DNA from: Actinomycetota bacterium
Lineage (GTDB): Bacteria; Actinomycetota; Acidimicrobiia; Acidimicrobiales; MedAcidi-G1
Direction: 5' to 3'
Length of the DNA stretch: 59,323 nt
Assembly: GCA_002721755.1 (NCBI GenBank)
Contig: PBLL01000024.1
Span: 1 to 59,323, forward strand
Positions 18,469-28,372 of the stretch are shown in pieces. The number at the start of each line of letters is the position of its first letter. The first letter of the stretch is position 1. The position numbers were made by a program, and so were the translations under genes. The notes beneath the pieces were generated by a model. That model did not search any database. It was not told where the DNA came from and saw only the letters and a list, made by a program, of their open reading frames with translations.

Positions 18469-20463
18469 TTAATCCTCTTCGGGAGATTCAGTTGCCCGGA
18501 TGCGTATTTCCTCAACAACGCTCGAATCAGCCAGAGTGGTTGTATCGCCTAAATCTCTACCTTCTGCAACATCTCGCAGTAGCCGTCTCATAATTTTACC
18601 ACTTCTAGTCTTTGGAAGATCAGGAACTAAAACTACTGTCTTTGGTCTGGCAATAGGTCCTAACTTGTTTGCAACATGAGTACGAATCTCATTTCCTAAA
18701 GAATCCGAAACTTCAAAAGAACCTCTCAAAATGACATAACCCACTATAGCTTGTCCTGTCGTATCGTCAGCAACCCCAACTACAGCCGCCTCGGCTACTG
18801 CTGGGTGATCTACAAGAGCTGATTCCACTTCGGCTGTTGAAATACGATGACCCGAAACATTCATTACATCATCTACTCTGCCTAATAGCCACAAGTAACC
18901 GTCTTTATCAAGCTTTGCACCATCTCCAGCAAAGTATCTACCTTCAAAACGTGACCAGTAAGTGTCCTTATATCTTTCAGGATCTCCCCAAATACCTCTC
19001 AGCATGCTGGGCCATGGATGTGTAATTGTTAGGTAGCCTCCTCCTTGTTCAATTTTATTTCCGTCATCATCTACTACTTCTGCGAAAACACCCGGTATAG
19101 GTTGACAGGCAGATCCTGGTTTCGTAGTCGTCAGTCCCGGAAGTGGAGTGATCATATGCCCACCAGTTTCTGTTTGCCACCAGGTATCGACAATCGGACA
19201 TTTACCTCCTCCGATATTTTCGTGATACCACATCCAAGCCTCAGGATTTATTGGCTCCCCTACTGTTCCTAAAACTCTTAAAGTGGATAAATCATGTGAA
19301 TCTGGTTCTTGTGCTCCCCATTTCATAAAAGTTCTTATAGCCGTTGGGGCCGTATACAGTTGCGTCACACCATAACGTTCAATAATGTCCCACAACCGAT
19401 CTTTTGCCCACTCTTGTTGATCACCTGAACGAAGCTCAGAACGAGGAGTATCAGGTGTCCCTTCATAAATAACTGAAGTGCAACCGTTAGCTAGAGGACC
19501 GTAAACAATGTAGCTATGCCCGGTAACCCAACCTATATCTGCTGCACACCAGTAAATATCTTTTTCTCGGTTTATATCAAAGGTATAACGATGTGTGTAC
19601 ATAACTTGCGTGAGGTAGCCCGCAGTTGTGTGCATGATCCCTTTCGGTTTTGCAGTTGTACCCGAGGTGTAGAGTAAATAAAGAAGATCTTCACTATCTA
19701 AGGATTCAGCAGGACAATTTGCATCTGCCTTCTCAACTAGATCATGCCACCAATAATCACGACCCTTTACCATTTGTATCTCTGTGTCGCATCGATTGAC
19801 AACAATTACATGTTCTACAGATGACGCGCCGTTTTCTAAGGCTTTGTCTACATTCGGTTTTAAAGCAGAAGGGACCCCTCTTCTATAACCAGCATCTGCA
19901 GTGATAATCAAACGTGCTTCAGCATCTTCACAACGATCGATTATTGCATCAGGTGAAAATCCTCCAAATATAACGCTGTGAACTAATCCGATTCGAGCAC
20001 AGGCCAACATAGCTACTGGCAATTCAGGAATCATAGGCATATAAATCGCCACCCGATCACCCTTTTTCAGACCTATCTCTTTTAAGGCATTCGCGAATTT
20101 AGAAACTTCGAGAAGAAGATCCTGATATGTAATCTTTCGAGTATCGCCTGGTTCTCCTTCCCAGAAATATGCAATCCGATCCCCATAACCTGCTTCTACA
20201 TGTCTGTCTAAACAGTTGTAAGAGATATTTAGTCGCCCTCCTACAAACCACTTCGCGAAAGGAAGTTCCCACTCAAGTGTTGTATGGAAATCCTCATCCC
20301 AACTAACCAAATCTCTTGCTTGTTTAGCCCAAAATGCCTCATAATCTGAAAGCGCTTCTTCATGGTGCGAGGAGTCATTAAGCAATGCTTTTTGTACAAA
20401 ATTTGGATCTGGCGGAAATGTTCGATCCTCAACGTAGAACTCTTCAATCGTTGATTCGCTCAT
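18469..20463 (-). CDS. acs: Acetyl-CoA synthetase
   Basis: A 664-residue AMP-forming enzyme that activates acetate to acetyl-CoA. Visible motifs are [20 protein letters not shown] (P-loop), [19 protein letters not shown] and the C-terminal [15 protein letters not shown], whose Lys is the usual acetylation control site. Length fits the family. The ATG has GGGAG 7-8 bases upstream. It lies 94 bp downstream of the MidA-like gene; an upstream leader segment is complementary to this ribosome-binding site. Confidence 0.97.
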   Translation of the reverse strand: MSESTIEEFYVEDRTFPPDPNFVQKALLNDSSHHEEALSDYEAFWAKQARDLVSWDEDFHTTLEWELPFAKWFVGGRLNISYNCLDRHVEAGYGDRIAYFWEGEPGDTRKITYQDLLLEVSKFANALKEIGLKKGDRVAIYMPMIPELPVAMLACARIGLVHSVIFGGFSPDAIIDRCEDAEARLIITADAGYRRGVPSALKPNVDKALENGASSVEHVIVVNRCDTEIQMVKGRDYWWHDLVEKADANCPAESLDSEDLLYLLYTSGTTAKPKGIMHTTAGYLTQVMYTHRYTFDINREKDIYWCAADIGWVTGHSYIVYGPLANGCTSVIYEGTPDTPRSELRSGDQQEWAKDRLWDIIERYGVTQLYTAPTAIRTFMKWGAQEPDSHDLSTLRVLGTVGEPINPEAWMWYHENIGGGKCPIVDTWWQTETGGHMITPLPGLTTTKPGSACQPIPGVFAEVVDDDGNKIEQGGGYLTITHPWPSMLRGIWGDPERYKDTYWSRFEGRYFAGDGAKLDKDGYLWLLGRVDDVMNVSGHRISTAEVESALVDHPAVAEAAVVGVADDTTGQAIVGYVILRGSFEVSDSLGNEIRTHVANKLGPIARPKTVVLVPDLPKTRSGKIMRRLLRDVAEGRDLGDTTTLADSSVVEEIRIRATESPEED

Positions 20464-20466
20464 GTG

Positions 20467-20530
20467 TTACTCCCTTGTTTGATTAAATGATTTTAGACAA
20501 AGTAAGAGGTCTAGTTACTTACGGGAGTAA
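20467..20530 (-). promoter_or_regulatory. acs leader with possible ribosome-site-sequestering pairing
   Basis: On the minus strand TTACTCCC (20523-20530) is perfectly complementary to GGGAGTAA (20467-20474), which contains the ribosome-binding site of acs. A smaller hairpin GTAAG/CTTAC lies inside the 48-base loop. The pairing could hide the site, but no regulator is evident. Confidence 0.35.
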
Positions 20531-20557
20531 AAGGGTTCTTAATTTTCTGTTACAAAA

Positions 20558-21580
20558 TCAACTAGAGCTGATCCTCCACTCAAAAACAAAAAACCCTCCT
20601 AAACCCTTAGGGTCAAGAAGTGCTTCTGCTTCAACAATTCTGCTTCGTGCTTTTACAGCCCTTAAATCACCAACAGAAGATGACTCTTTCCAAATCTTGC
20701 GCCCTTCGTCTACTAGATGATTTATCCCTTGATTTTCAAGAAACTGTTTTTGCGTTGATATAACTGCCCCTTCAGGCAGTTGGTCAATCGCTACTTCAAC
20801 CGTGATATCTTGATTTCCAACATCTTCAAGAGGACTAGTACCTCTGTTATGTTTTTTAAAAGTACGAAGCCAAGACTCCTGATTCCTTTGACTCATTTCT
20901 TGCGTCGATGATCCATAATCAATTAGTAATAGCGAACCACTAGAAATTTTTTCTATGACCCCGTTTATCCAGTTGTTTGCTTGAGTCTGAATTGGAATCC
21001 GGGCACCTTTAAGTGGACTAACTTCAACTGGTGGCTCCCTTTCAGTAGTTAAAATTTCAACCAATTGATCATCCATTAAACCAACACAAACTTCTTTCCA
21101 ACAATCCCCATCGGCTTCTAAAAGATCAAAAGGCAAATTGTCCAAGAGTTCATTTGCAATAACTGCACCTACTATTGGAGCATCAGGTACATCAATTGTT
21201 GAAAAAAGTTTTTCTGAAATTGGCTGCGCTTTTCTCAGTTCTTCCGAGCGTTCAACCATTACATAATTTCCATGTTCAAGACATTTGGGTTTGCAATCTA
21301 ATATCGCTCTGGCGAGAGTCCCACAGCCAGCCCCAACTTCAATTACTTGAAAGTTTTTAGGCTTATCAATTTTTGTCCAGAGATCATCTAACCAATTTGC
21401 TATTAAATGACCAAAAAGTGGACCGACTTCGGGACTTGTCAAAAAATCTCCTCTTCGTCCCGCTCTACCTTTCTTTGTGAAAAAACCCTTTTGATGGTCA
21501 TATAGGCATGTTTCAATAAAATCTGAAAAAGGAAGAGGTCCTGATTTTCTGATTCGGCTCTTTAAGTCATTAACCAACAT
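20558..21580 (-). CDS. MidA/NDUFAF7-type SAM-dependent methyltransferase
   Basis: About 340 residues from the ATG at 21578-21580 (MLVNDLKSRIRKSGPLPFSD), 17 bp after nuoN; the longer open frame would overlap nuoN by 88 bases and lacks support. The family pattern is clear: PFSDFIETCLYDHQKGFFT, TSPEVGPLFGHLIANWL, SAM loop VIEVGAGCGTLARAIL, ANELLDNLPFDLLE and LLIDYG. This is COG1565, whose mitochondrial member NDUFAF7 (MidA) dimethylates an arginine of the NuoD homolog NDUFS2 during complex I assembly. Its position right behind the 11-subunit nuo cluster suggests a NuoD-directed role here. The substrate is inferred. Confidence 0.88.
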   Translation of the reverse strand: MLVNDLKSRIRKSGPLPFSDFIETCLYDHQKGFFTKKGRAGRRGDFLTSPEVGPLFGHLIANWLDDLWTKIDKPKNFQVIEVGAGCGTLARAILDCKPKCLEHGNYVMVERSEELRKAQPISEKLFSTIDVPDAPIVGAVIANELLDNLPFDLLEADGDCWKEVCVGLMDDQLVEILTTEREPPVEVSPLKGARIPIQTQANNWINGVIEKISSGSLLLIDYGSSTQEMSQRNQESWLRTFKKHNRGTSPLEDVGNQDITVEVAIDQLPEGAVISTQKQFLENQGINHLVDEGRKIWKESSSVGDLRAVKARSRIVEAEALLDPKGLGGFFVFEWRISSS

Positions 21581-21597
21581 ACCATTTGTTTTAGGAT

Positions 21598-23106
21598 CTA
21601 AGTTCCTAAAGCCAGAAGGCTTACTTCTGTGAAACGTGCTACTAACTGAGGGAAAATTCCAAATAGTAAAGTAACCAATACGCAAATCCCTAAAGCTGAT
21701 ACAAGTGAAGGTGTTATATCTACACTATTTAATTCAACTTCCTTAGAGTCATCTGCCCACATTTTGCGTGCGATAGATGCGTAGTAAAAGAGAGCTATTA
21801 CAGAATTAATAGCCGCAACAACAGCTAATAAATAACCCCAAGCTTCTCCAGAGGTTGCCAAAACTCTAAAGACCTCAAACTTCGCAAACCACCCTCCTAA
21901 AGGCGGAATGCCTGCAAGGGAAAAAAGAAATATTGTCATAGCTACTGTCAGTCCGGGGGCAAAATGGAAAGCTCCGGCAAATGAATCAATTTCTGCTGTG
22001 CCGGTCCGTCTTGCCAAAGTAATTATTACAGCAAATGCTCCGAGGTTCATAGCTGCATAAATAGCCAAGTATGTGATTACCGCCGACAAGGCCTGATCAC
22101 CCGTAGTGAGACTATGACCTGCAACAGCTAGAGGTGCAATCATAAATCCTGTTTGCGCTACTCCAGAATAAGCCATAAGTCGAACTATGTTTTTTTGTCT
22201 TAATGCAACCAAATTTCCTACCGTCATAGAAAGTGCTGAAAGAACCCAAATAAGCGGTTCCCAAATATTAGAGAGTTCATAAAAACCAACAAAAATCAAA
22301 GCAAGTAAAGCAACGAATCCAGCGGCTTTAGAGGCAACGGAAAGAAAAGCAGTAACAGGTGTTGGAGCACCTTCATATACATCTGGCGCCCAGGTGTGAA
22401 ATGGAACTGCAGACACTTTAAAAGCGAACCCTGCTACTACAAAAACAATTCCTAGTGTCATTACAGAACTCGAACCATCACCGGACTCAATTGAGTCAGC
22501 GATCCCACTGAGTATTGTGGTCCCGCTCACCCCAAATAATAAAGACATTCCATAAAGCATCACTGCTGAAGCAAAAACACCCATTAAGTAGTATTTAAGA
22601 CCAGCCTCATTTGATTTTGGATCTCGTTTTCTCCAAGCAACCATCAAATAAGCAGGAATCGAAAGTAGCTCCAGTGCGACAAAAACTGAGATTAAATCTC
22701 TTGATGACGCCATCATCACCATGCCCATAAGTGAAGCTAGAAGAAGACCGTAATATTCACTTTCCCAGTAGTCGCCATCAACAATGTAATTTGTGGAAAG
22801 GAGGATAACCACATATCCCGCTAAGAGAAAAATAGCCTTTAGAACCAATGAAAAATCATCAACAACATAAGCGCCATCAAACAGAACCCTTTCAGTTCCA
22901 TCGATACCGAGAGTTAATAAAGGTATTGCCGTAGCGAGAATTCCTAGACCAGATAATGCGGCCATATAAGGACGAGCCTTTTCTAAAAACAAAATGTCTA
23001 AGAGAGTTATCAAAACCCCTACGGAAAGTAGAACTATCTCAGGCGCAAGGGCGTGCCAATCAATTGCAGGTCTTTCAAACGCTACGATCATAAGGTTAGT
23101 TGTCAC
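21598..23106 (-). CDS. nuoN: Complex I subunit N, 11-subunit cluster
   Basis: A 502-residue antiporter-like membrane subunit, hydrophobic throughout. Conserved proton-path residues are visible: Glu146 in VALELLSIPAYLM, the lysine-bearing GLKYYLMGVFASAVMLYG, and PFHTWAPDVYEGAPTPVTAF. It starts with GTG overlapping the nuoM stop by one base. Last nuo gene of this cluster, followed by the MidA-like gene. It is clearly distinct from the second copy at 32256-33746. Confidence 0.95.
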   Translation of the reverse strand: MTTNLMIVAFERPAIDWHALAPEIVLLSVGVLITLLDILFLEKARPYMAALSGLGILATAIPLLTLGIDGTERVLFDGAYVVDDFSLVLKAIFLLAGYVVILLSTNYIVDGDYWESEYYGLLLASLMGMVMMASSRDLISVFVALELLSIPAYLMVAWRKRDPKSNEAGLKYYLMGVFASAVMLYGMSLLFGVSGTTILSGIADSIESGDGSSSVMTLGIVFVVAGFAFKVSAVPFHTWAPDVYEGAPTPVTAFLSVASKAAGFVALLALIFVGFYELSNIWEPLIWVLSALSMTVGNLVALRQKNIVRLMAYSGVAQTGFMIAPLAVAGHSLTTGDQALSAVITYLAIYAAMNLGAFAVIITLARRTGTAEIDSFAGAFHFAPGLTVAMTIFLFSLAGIPPLGGWFAKFEVFRVLATSGEAWGYLLAVVAAINSVIALFYYASIARKMWADDSKEVELNSVDITPSLVSALGICVLVTLLFGIFPQLVARFTEVSLLALGT

Positions 23107-24746
23107 TATGAACCTTTCGAAACAGCGTGATGGTCTGACCCATGGTCTAATAGGCCATAAACCTCAGGGCAATCGGTTGTTTCAATTTCTTCATGACTCA
23201 ATTGATCTACATCTATGGTCAGGCATGGGGTCAAAGATGCATCGACTGCCCCATCCGTAGCTCGGAAAACAAGATTTGGATATATGCCTAAAGCAAGTAT
23301 CAGTGCGAGCAAAGGAGCCCAAGCGATCCATTCAGTTTTTGTTGCGTCATGGATATTGGGATCCTCAGCGAATTCTTCTTTAGGAGTGCCGAACGCTGCT
23401 CGCTGGAGTAACCACAGTAAATAACCCGCGGCAAGAACAGTTCCCAATGCTGCTACAACCATGAAAGTTCTAAAGGTTTCAACTGGTAGGCCATTCGCAG
23501 GATTGTAAGCAGAAAGTATTGCGGGAAATTCACCCCAGAAGCCTGCTAAACCAGGCAGTCCTAAAGATGCCATTGCACAAAAACCTAAAATCCAACCCAT
23601 TTTGGGAGCCTGGACTAACAAGCCGCCTAGCCTCTTAATTTCTAAGGTGTGGTATCGCTCTTTCATCGATCCCGCTAGGAAGAAAAGCATCCCAGTTATA
23701 AGACCATGGGCGACCATGCCCATTATTGCTGCATTTATTCCAAAATCAGTAAGAGTTGAAATTCCAAGCATTACGAATCCCATATGGGCAACTGAAGAAA
23801 ATGCAATTAACCGCTTCATGTCTGTTTGCGCTAAACAACAGAAAGCGCCATAAATAATTCCTATTACAGCCAATAGTCCTATCCATGGTGCCCATTCGAC
23901 TGCTGCTTCGGGAAGTAGTGGTATTGCAATTCTGACAAACCCGTAAGTGCCGAGTTTGAGCAAAACAGCTGCAAGTATTACAGATCCGACAGTTGGCGCT
24001 TCAGTGTGTGCATCAGGCAACCAAGTATGGAATGGGAACATAGGAACTTTAATTCCAAAGCCTAAGAACATGCCTCCAAATATCCATAGTTGCGCTGTTC
24101 GAGAAACAGCATGCGCTACGACATTGTCGGCTATCTCACTAAATACAAATGACTCAGCTCCTGTCAAGAAAAAGAGCGAGAGAAAACTGACGAGCATCAA
24201 TGCTGATCCGAAAAGTGTGTATAGAAAAAATTTCAAGGATGCATACCTTCTGTTTGGACCTCCCCAAACAGCAATCATGAAAAACATTGGCAATAAAACG
24301 ACTTCAAAGAAAACAAAGAAAAGTACCATGTCTTGGGCGACAAAAGTACCGATCATGCCCGTCTCTAAAACTAGGATCAGAATTAGGAATGTTTTAGGAT
24401 TTTTAGGTTCCGGAAAATGGTTCCAACTGTAAACAATGCAGAGTGGGACTATAAGTACTGTAAGTAAAACAAGCGGCAACGAAATTCCGTCGAGTCCTAC
24501 TACATATCGACTATGAATTGCTTGTATCCAACTTTTGTCTACTACGTACTGAAGTCTTTCGGTGGCATCAAGGTCAAACCATATGAGAAGCATCAACCCC
24601 ACAAACGCGACCCAAAGAGAAGTTACAAGAGCAATTACTTTATGCTCATATTCTTTTTCTTTCGGGAGTAAAAACATTACTAACGCACCTAACAAAGGCG
24701 AGAAGGTAACTACCGTAAGACCCCAACTATCAAGTAAATTCTCCAT
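23106..24746 (-). CDS. nuoM: Complex I subunit M, 11-subunit cluster
   Basis: A 546-residue antiporter-like subunit. Glu148 in FFEVVLLPMFFMIAVWG and the loop FPFHTWLPDAHTEAPTVGSV, followed by LLKLGTYGFVRI, are standard NuoM features. A hydrophilic acidic and His-containing C-terminal tail (YGLLDHGSDHHAVSKGS) follows the last helix. It lies 12 bp after nuoL and overlaps nuoN. Confidence 0.95.
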   Translation of the reverse strand: MENLLDSWGLTVVTFSPLLGALVMFLLPKEKEYEHKVIALVTSLWVAFVGLMLLIWFDLDATERLQYVVDKSWIQAIHSRYVVGLDGISLPLVLLTVLIVPLCIVYSWNHFPEPKNPKTFLILILVLETGMIGTFVAQDMVLFFVFFEVVLLPMFFMIAVWGGPNRRYASLKFFLYTLFGSALMLVSFLSLFFLTGAESFVFSEIADNVVAHAVSRTAQLWIFGGMFLGFGIKVPMFPFHTWLPDAHTEAPTVGSVILAAVLLKLGTYGFVRIAIPLLPEAAVEWAPWIGLLAVIGIIYGAFCCLAQTDMKRLIAFSSVAHMGFVMLGISTLTDFGINAAIMGMVAHGLITGMLFFLAGSMKERYHTLEIKRLGGLLVQAPKMGWILGFCAMASLGLPGLAGFWGEFPAILSAYNPANGLPVETFRTFMVVAALGTVLAAGYLLWLLQRAAFGTPKEEFAEDPNIHDATKTEWIAWAPLLALILALGIYPNLVFRATDGAVDASLTPCLTIDVDQLSHEEIETTDCPEVYGLLDHGSDHHAVSKGS

Positions 24747-24758
24747 GTTTAATTTCTC

Positions 24759-27005
24759 CTACACAATGACTATGAGCAAACCGGCTAAAATCGTCGCAGC
24801 AGCAAACAGAATTGCTGCATAACTCTGAACTTTTCCGGATTGAATTTTGCGAAGTTCCTCACCGCTTTCCGATGAAATGCGACCGGAAGCGTTAACGAAA
24901 CCGTCAACCACATTCTGATCTATTTTGAAATAATTAAGTTGACCTATTTTTACGGCACTTCGACCAAAGGTATCAACAGTACGGTCCAAGATCTCTTGAT
25001 TTGAGCGATAAGCCAATTCAGCAATTGGTTCTTTAACTGCTCGGGTGATGATGCCTGTATATAAATGATCAAGGTAGTACTTGTTGACAAGAAGGGTATG
25101 ACCCATTCTTGCTAACGCAAGACGCGTGGTAAGACCATTAGGTAGTTCAGTTAAACTTTCCCCGGTTTCTTTTGAAGTATTTTCAACTTTTACGAAATAA
25201 TAATTCCAGGAAAACACGACTCCTGCAATAACGATGATTGTTGAAACTATTGCAAGTGACCAACTCGGAGTCGCATGTGATATTTGTGGGAAGTATCCGG
25301 CAACTGGTTCTACATAATGACCAAATCTTTCTTGAAGTGATTTAGGAACCAACTGAAAGCCTTTTGGTAGATTTAGAAATCCCGCAAAAATAGCTAGTAC
25401 TGCAAGAATCCATAGAGGTACAGTGATTCTTTTGCCAGATTCATGCGGATGACCATGACCTCTAAATTCACCAAAGAATGTTAGATACACACATCGTGTC
25501 ATGTACGCAGCAGTTAATGCAGCAGTAATCATTCCCATTACCAACATAAATGTGTAGGAACCGTTGCCACCTGTGCCACCCATGATTCCCCAGCCACCTG
25601 TTCCGACAAGTATTTCGTCTTTTGACCAAAACCCTGCAAATGGTGGTAATCCTGCCAAAGCAATCGAACCAATTATAAAAGTCCGAAATGTTTGTGGCAT
25701 TTCTTTTCTTAATCCTCCCATATCTGATTTCATGTCAAAACTGTGAACCGAATGTGCAACGGAACCGGATCCTAAGAACAAACAAGCTTTGAAGAAAGCA
25801 TGTGTGAAAAGATGGAACATGGCTGCCGTCCATGCGCCTACACCTAGCGCCATAACCATATAGCCAAGTTGTGAAATTGTTGAATAAGCAAGAACTTTTT
25901 TAATATCTCGTTGGACAAATGCTAAACAAGCCCCTACGAGTGTCGTAAACCCTCCTATCAAGGCCATTAAGTTTATTGAACTTCCACCTATAGAAAATCC
26001 TTCAAAAAACACGCCATAAAGACGTGCGATCATGAAGACTCCAGCTACAACCATTGTGGCAGCATGAATAAGGGCTGATACTGGTGTTGGTCCTGCCATG
26101 GCGTCAGGCAACCATGTGTGTAAAAAGAACTGACCGGATTTTGACATTACAGCTGCCATAAGACAACACGCAGCTATTAACAGTGTGCTATGTGAAAGAA
26201 GACCTGCAGAAGCTAAGGCATTTGTCGTCACGATTGAAAAAGAACCAAAAGTGTCAGGTAAAAGTTTTCCTGTAGCAAAGAAAAGGATTGTCACTCCAAT
26301 CAGCAAGCCCATATCTCCTACACGGTTAGTTAAGAATGCTTTTAGTGCCGCGTTTGAGTTTTCTTTTTCTTCCCACCAGTGACCAATTAGTGCAAAAGAG
26401 CAAAGCCCTACCAGTTCCCATGAAACTAATAATTGCAATGTATTTTCAGAAATTACAAGAAGAAGCATCGATGCACTAAAAAGAGATAGAAAGGCGAAAA
26501 AATGTGTGTACCTTCTGTCGCCAGCTACATAATCTGTTGAATAAATATGAACGAGTAAAGACACTAAAGTTACTACGAACAGCATCATCACTGCTGGTCC
26601 GTCAACAAGAGTTCCAACTGAAAATTCAACACCCCCGGTGGTAAACCAAGTTGTGGTATTCACTACAGCTAAAGAAGGCTCACCATGCTCACCATGCTCA
26701 CCATGCTCACCATGCTCACCACTAACAAGAGCCTGACTTATTTCTTCTCCATGAAAATTGTCACGATGATCCATCCATGCGAATCCAGTGCAAATCGACA
26801 GAAGAAAAGCAATAGCAAGCGCGGCAATTCCGAGTTCTGAACCACCACGTGGTAAACGTTTACCGAAAAAAAGTATCCCGATAAATGACATTGCAGGTAT
26901 GAGCGGAATTAACCAAACATTCTGCAAAAACCAGTTACCTGCATCGGTGATTCCAAGAGGGATTGAGTCTCCAGATGAAGTCACAGCTGCTAAAAATCGG
27001 ATCAT
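24759..27005 (-). CDS. nuoL: Complex I subunit L, 11-subunit cluster
   Basis: A 748-residue antiporter-like subunit, longer than E. coli NuoL (613) and than the second copy here (634). The core has WELVGLCSFALIGHWWEEKE, LTNRVGDMGLLIG and FLHTWLPDAMAGPTPVSALI. The extra length is partly an early loop (about residues 80-112) with the His-rich repeat GEHGEHGEHGEHGE, and partly a longer C-terminal region with the lateral helix. It should take part in proton translocation. It begins 4 bp after nuoK. Confidence 0.95.
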   Translation of the reverse strand: MIRFLAAVTSSGDSIPLGITDAGNWFLQNVWLIPLIPAMSFIGILFFGKRLPRGGSELGIAALAIAFLLSICTGFAWMDHRDNFHGEEISQALVSGEHGEHGEHGEHGEPSLAVVNTTTWFTTGGVEFSVGTLVDGPAVMMLFVVTLVSLLVHIYSTDYVAGDRRYTHFFAFLSLFSASMLLLVISENTLQLLVSWELVGLCSFALIGHWWEEKENSNAALKAFLTNRVGDMGLLIGVTILFFATGKLLPDTFGSFSIVTTNALASAGLLSHSTLLIAACCLMAAVMSKSGQFFLHTWLPDAMAGPTPVSALIHAATMVVAGVFMIARLYGVFFEGFSIGGSSINLMALIGGFTTLVGACLAFVQRDIKKVLAYSTISQLGYMVMALGVGAWTAAMFHLFTHAFFKACLFLGSGSVAHSVHSFDMKSDMGGLRKEMPQTFRTFIIGSIALAGLPPFAGFWSKDEILVGTGGWGIMGGTGGNGSYTFMLVMGMITAALTAAYMTRCVYLTFFGEFRGHGHPHESGKRITVPLWILAVLAIFAGFLNLPKGFQLVPKSLQERFGHYVEPVAGYFPQISHATPSWSLAIVSTIIVIAGVVFSWNYYFVKVENTSKETGESLTELPNGLTTRLALARMGHTLLVNKYYLDHLYTGIITRAVKEPIAELAYRSNQEILDRTVDTFGRSAVKIGQLNYFKIDQNVVDGFVNASGRISSESGEELRKIQSGKVQSYAAILFAAATILAGLLIVIV
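26679..26721. repeat. 9-bp tandem repeat (4.8 copies) inside nuoL
   Basis: CTCACCATG is repeated four times exactly, plus CTCACCA. On the coding strand each unit adds one His-Gly-Glu triplet, giving residues 96-109 of NuoL. The pattern is typical of slippage and stays in frame when the copy number changes. Confidence 0.95.
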
Positions 27006-27009
27006 CTCA

Positions 27010-27309
27010 TCAGCCCTTCATCGAGTCAATTCCTGCAAGGTCGATATTTCGACGATTACGATAAAGCAATAGAACCATAGCTAAACCCACACCTACTTCA
27101 GCCGCAGCAACAGCAATTACAAAAAGAGCGAATACTTCCCCAGAAATAGCCTCACGGAAAGCTGCAAAAGCGACAAGATTTATATTGACCGAATTGAGGA
27201 TTAATTCAATTGACATCAAAACCATCACTCCATTGCGTCTTGTCAAGACACCATAAACTCCAATAGAGAAAAGCACTGCAGAAAGAATCAAAAACTGATT
27301 TAGAAGCAT
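27010..27309 (-). CDS. nuoK: Complex I subunit K, 11-subunit cluster
   Basis: A 99-residue three-helix membrane subunit. It shows VLFSIGVYGVLTRRNGVMVL followed by MSIELILNSVNINLVAF, with the conserved membrane glutamate in SIELILN, and a second glutamate in AAAEVGVGLAMVLLLYR. It shares one base with the nuoJ end. Standard length and sequence. Confidence 0.95.
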   Translation of the reverse strand: MLLNQFLILSAVLFSIGVYGVLTRRNGVMVLMSIELILNSVNINLVAFAAFREAISGEVFALFVIAVAAAEVGVGLAMVLLLYRNRRNIDLAGIDSMKG

Positions 27310-27863
27310 TATTGATCCCTTCTAGCTATGACAACTGAACCGATCAAAGCTGCAAGTAGCAGAACTGAAATTGCCTCAAAAGGAATAATAAACTGACTGA
27401 AAATGGTGTCACCTATTTCAGCAGTTGTACTTGGAGCCTCACGGCTTAATTCTGTATAACGAAAGCTGTCTATAAATGACCCAGAGGCAACTGTCACTAT
27501 CAGCACAGCCACTAGAACAGCCATTTGGCTTTTCTCTATAAACTCACCTTCCTCTGTCCCAAATGAACCTTTAGTAAGCATTATTCCGAAAAGAAATAAA
27601 ACGATTATGGCACCTATGTAAACCAGAATTTGAGTAACTGCTATGAATTCTGCTCCCAAAAGAATAAACATTCCCGCAGCTCCTGCTAAAACAATTACTA
27701 AATAAAGAGCGGCGTGAACAATATTTTCTGTTGTAACCATTTTCAATGCAGCCAAAACCATTACTAAAGCAATAATTGCAAAAAATACATTTTGAGCTAC
27801 CAATACCTCACTACTCTCTAGCTGATCCAGTCCTCGGATCTGAGCGACAAATAAGCTGACCAT
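27309..27863 (-). CDS. nuoJ: Complex I subunit J, 11-subunit cluster
   Basis: A 184-residue membrane subunit with five hydrophobic stretches. The conserved third helix IAVTQILVYIGAIIVLFLFG, containing the pi-bulge region, is intact. It is coupled by one-base overlaps to nuoI upstream and nuoK downstream. Confidence 0.93.
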   Translation of the reverse strand: MVSLFVAQIRGLDQLESSEVLVAQNVFFAIIALVMVLAALKMVTTENIVHAALYLVIVLAGAAGMFILLGAEFIAVTQILVYIGAIIVLFLFGIMLTKGSFGTEEGEFIEKSQMAVLVAVLIVTVASGSFIDSFRYTELSREAPSTTAEIGDTIFSQFIIPFEAISVLLLAALIGSVVIARRDQ

Positions 27864-28372
27864 TAGCGTGGCACCTTAAGTTGTTTAACTTCACTACCAT
27901 CTTCGTATTCCTCGAAATCTGGTACCGTCTCCATCCACTTTGACAATTGGTCTTTGTCATGCAGTAAATCTGCCAATTTAGGTTCAGAAAATTCAAATTC
28001 TGGAGACCAGAACAAGGCTTCAAAAGGACAAACCTCCACGCAAATACCGCAATACATGCAGAGTGCATAATCAATATCAAAACGATCTAAAGCATTTTTC
28101 TGACGAGGTTTACCGCCAGGTCTCCGTGGTGGCGCTTTGTATTTATGGCCTTCAATATAAATACACCAATCAGGACATTCACGTGCACATAGCATGCATG
28201 CAGTGCAATTTTCTTCATGTAAAGCGATCACACCTCGGGCTCTAAGAGTAGGAGCTTCTTTAACTCTTGGGTATTGAATTGTGTGCGAACCTTTTGTCAA
28301 TGTCCGGATCAAAGTCTTAAATGTAACGCCTAAACCTTTTATTAAGCCTGGGACCCTTAGAGATACACGCAT
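27863..28372 (-). CDS. nuoI: Complex I subunit I, 11-subunit cluster
   Basis: A 169-residue 2[4Fe-4S] subunit carrying clusters N6a and N6b. The start is the ATG at 28370-28372 ([20 protein letters not shown]), which overlaps the nuoH stop as TAATG; a longer frame into nuoH is open but not supported. Cys56, 59, 62, 66 ([12 protein letters not shown]) and Cys105, 108, 111, 115 ([12 protein letters not shown]) are all present. With no NuoEFG in this cluster it may be the electron entry side, as NdhI is in ferredoxin-dependent cyanobacterial NDH-1. Confidence 0.93.
   Translation of the reverse strand: MRVSLRVPGLIKGLGVTFKTLIRTLTKGSHTIQYPRVKEAPTLRARGVIALHEENCTACMLCARECPDWCIYIEGHKYKAPPRRPGGKPRQKNALDRFDIDYALCMYCGICVEVCPFEALFWSPEFEFSEPKLADLLHDKDQLSKWMETVPDFEEYEDGSEVKQLKVPR

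Noticed and set aside
21581-21685. Longer MidA-like protein overlapping nuoN
   Set aside because: The added 35 residues are encoded by the nuoN end and do not resemble the family; the ATG at 21580 gives the expected start.
23947-24432. 161-residue open frame antisense to nuoM
   Set aside because: Shadow of a highly conserved NuoM reading frame; no ribosome-binding site or family pattern.
26679-26721. Repeated CTCACCATG units as a CRISPR-like array
   Set aside because: The units are 9 bp, contiguous, without spacers and in frame within nuoL.
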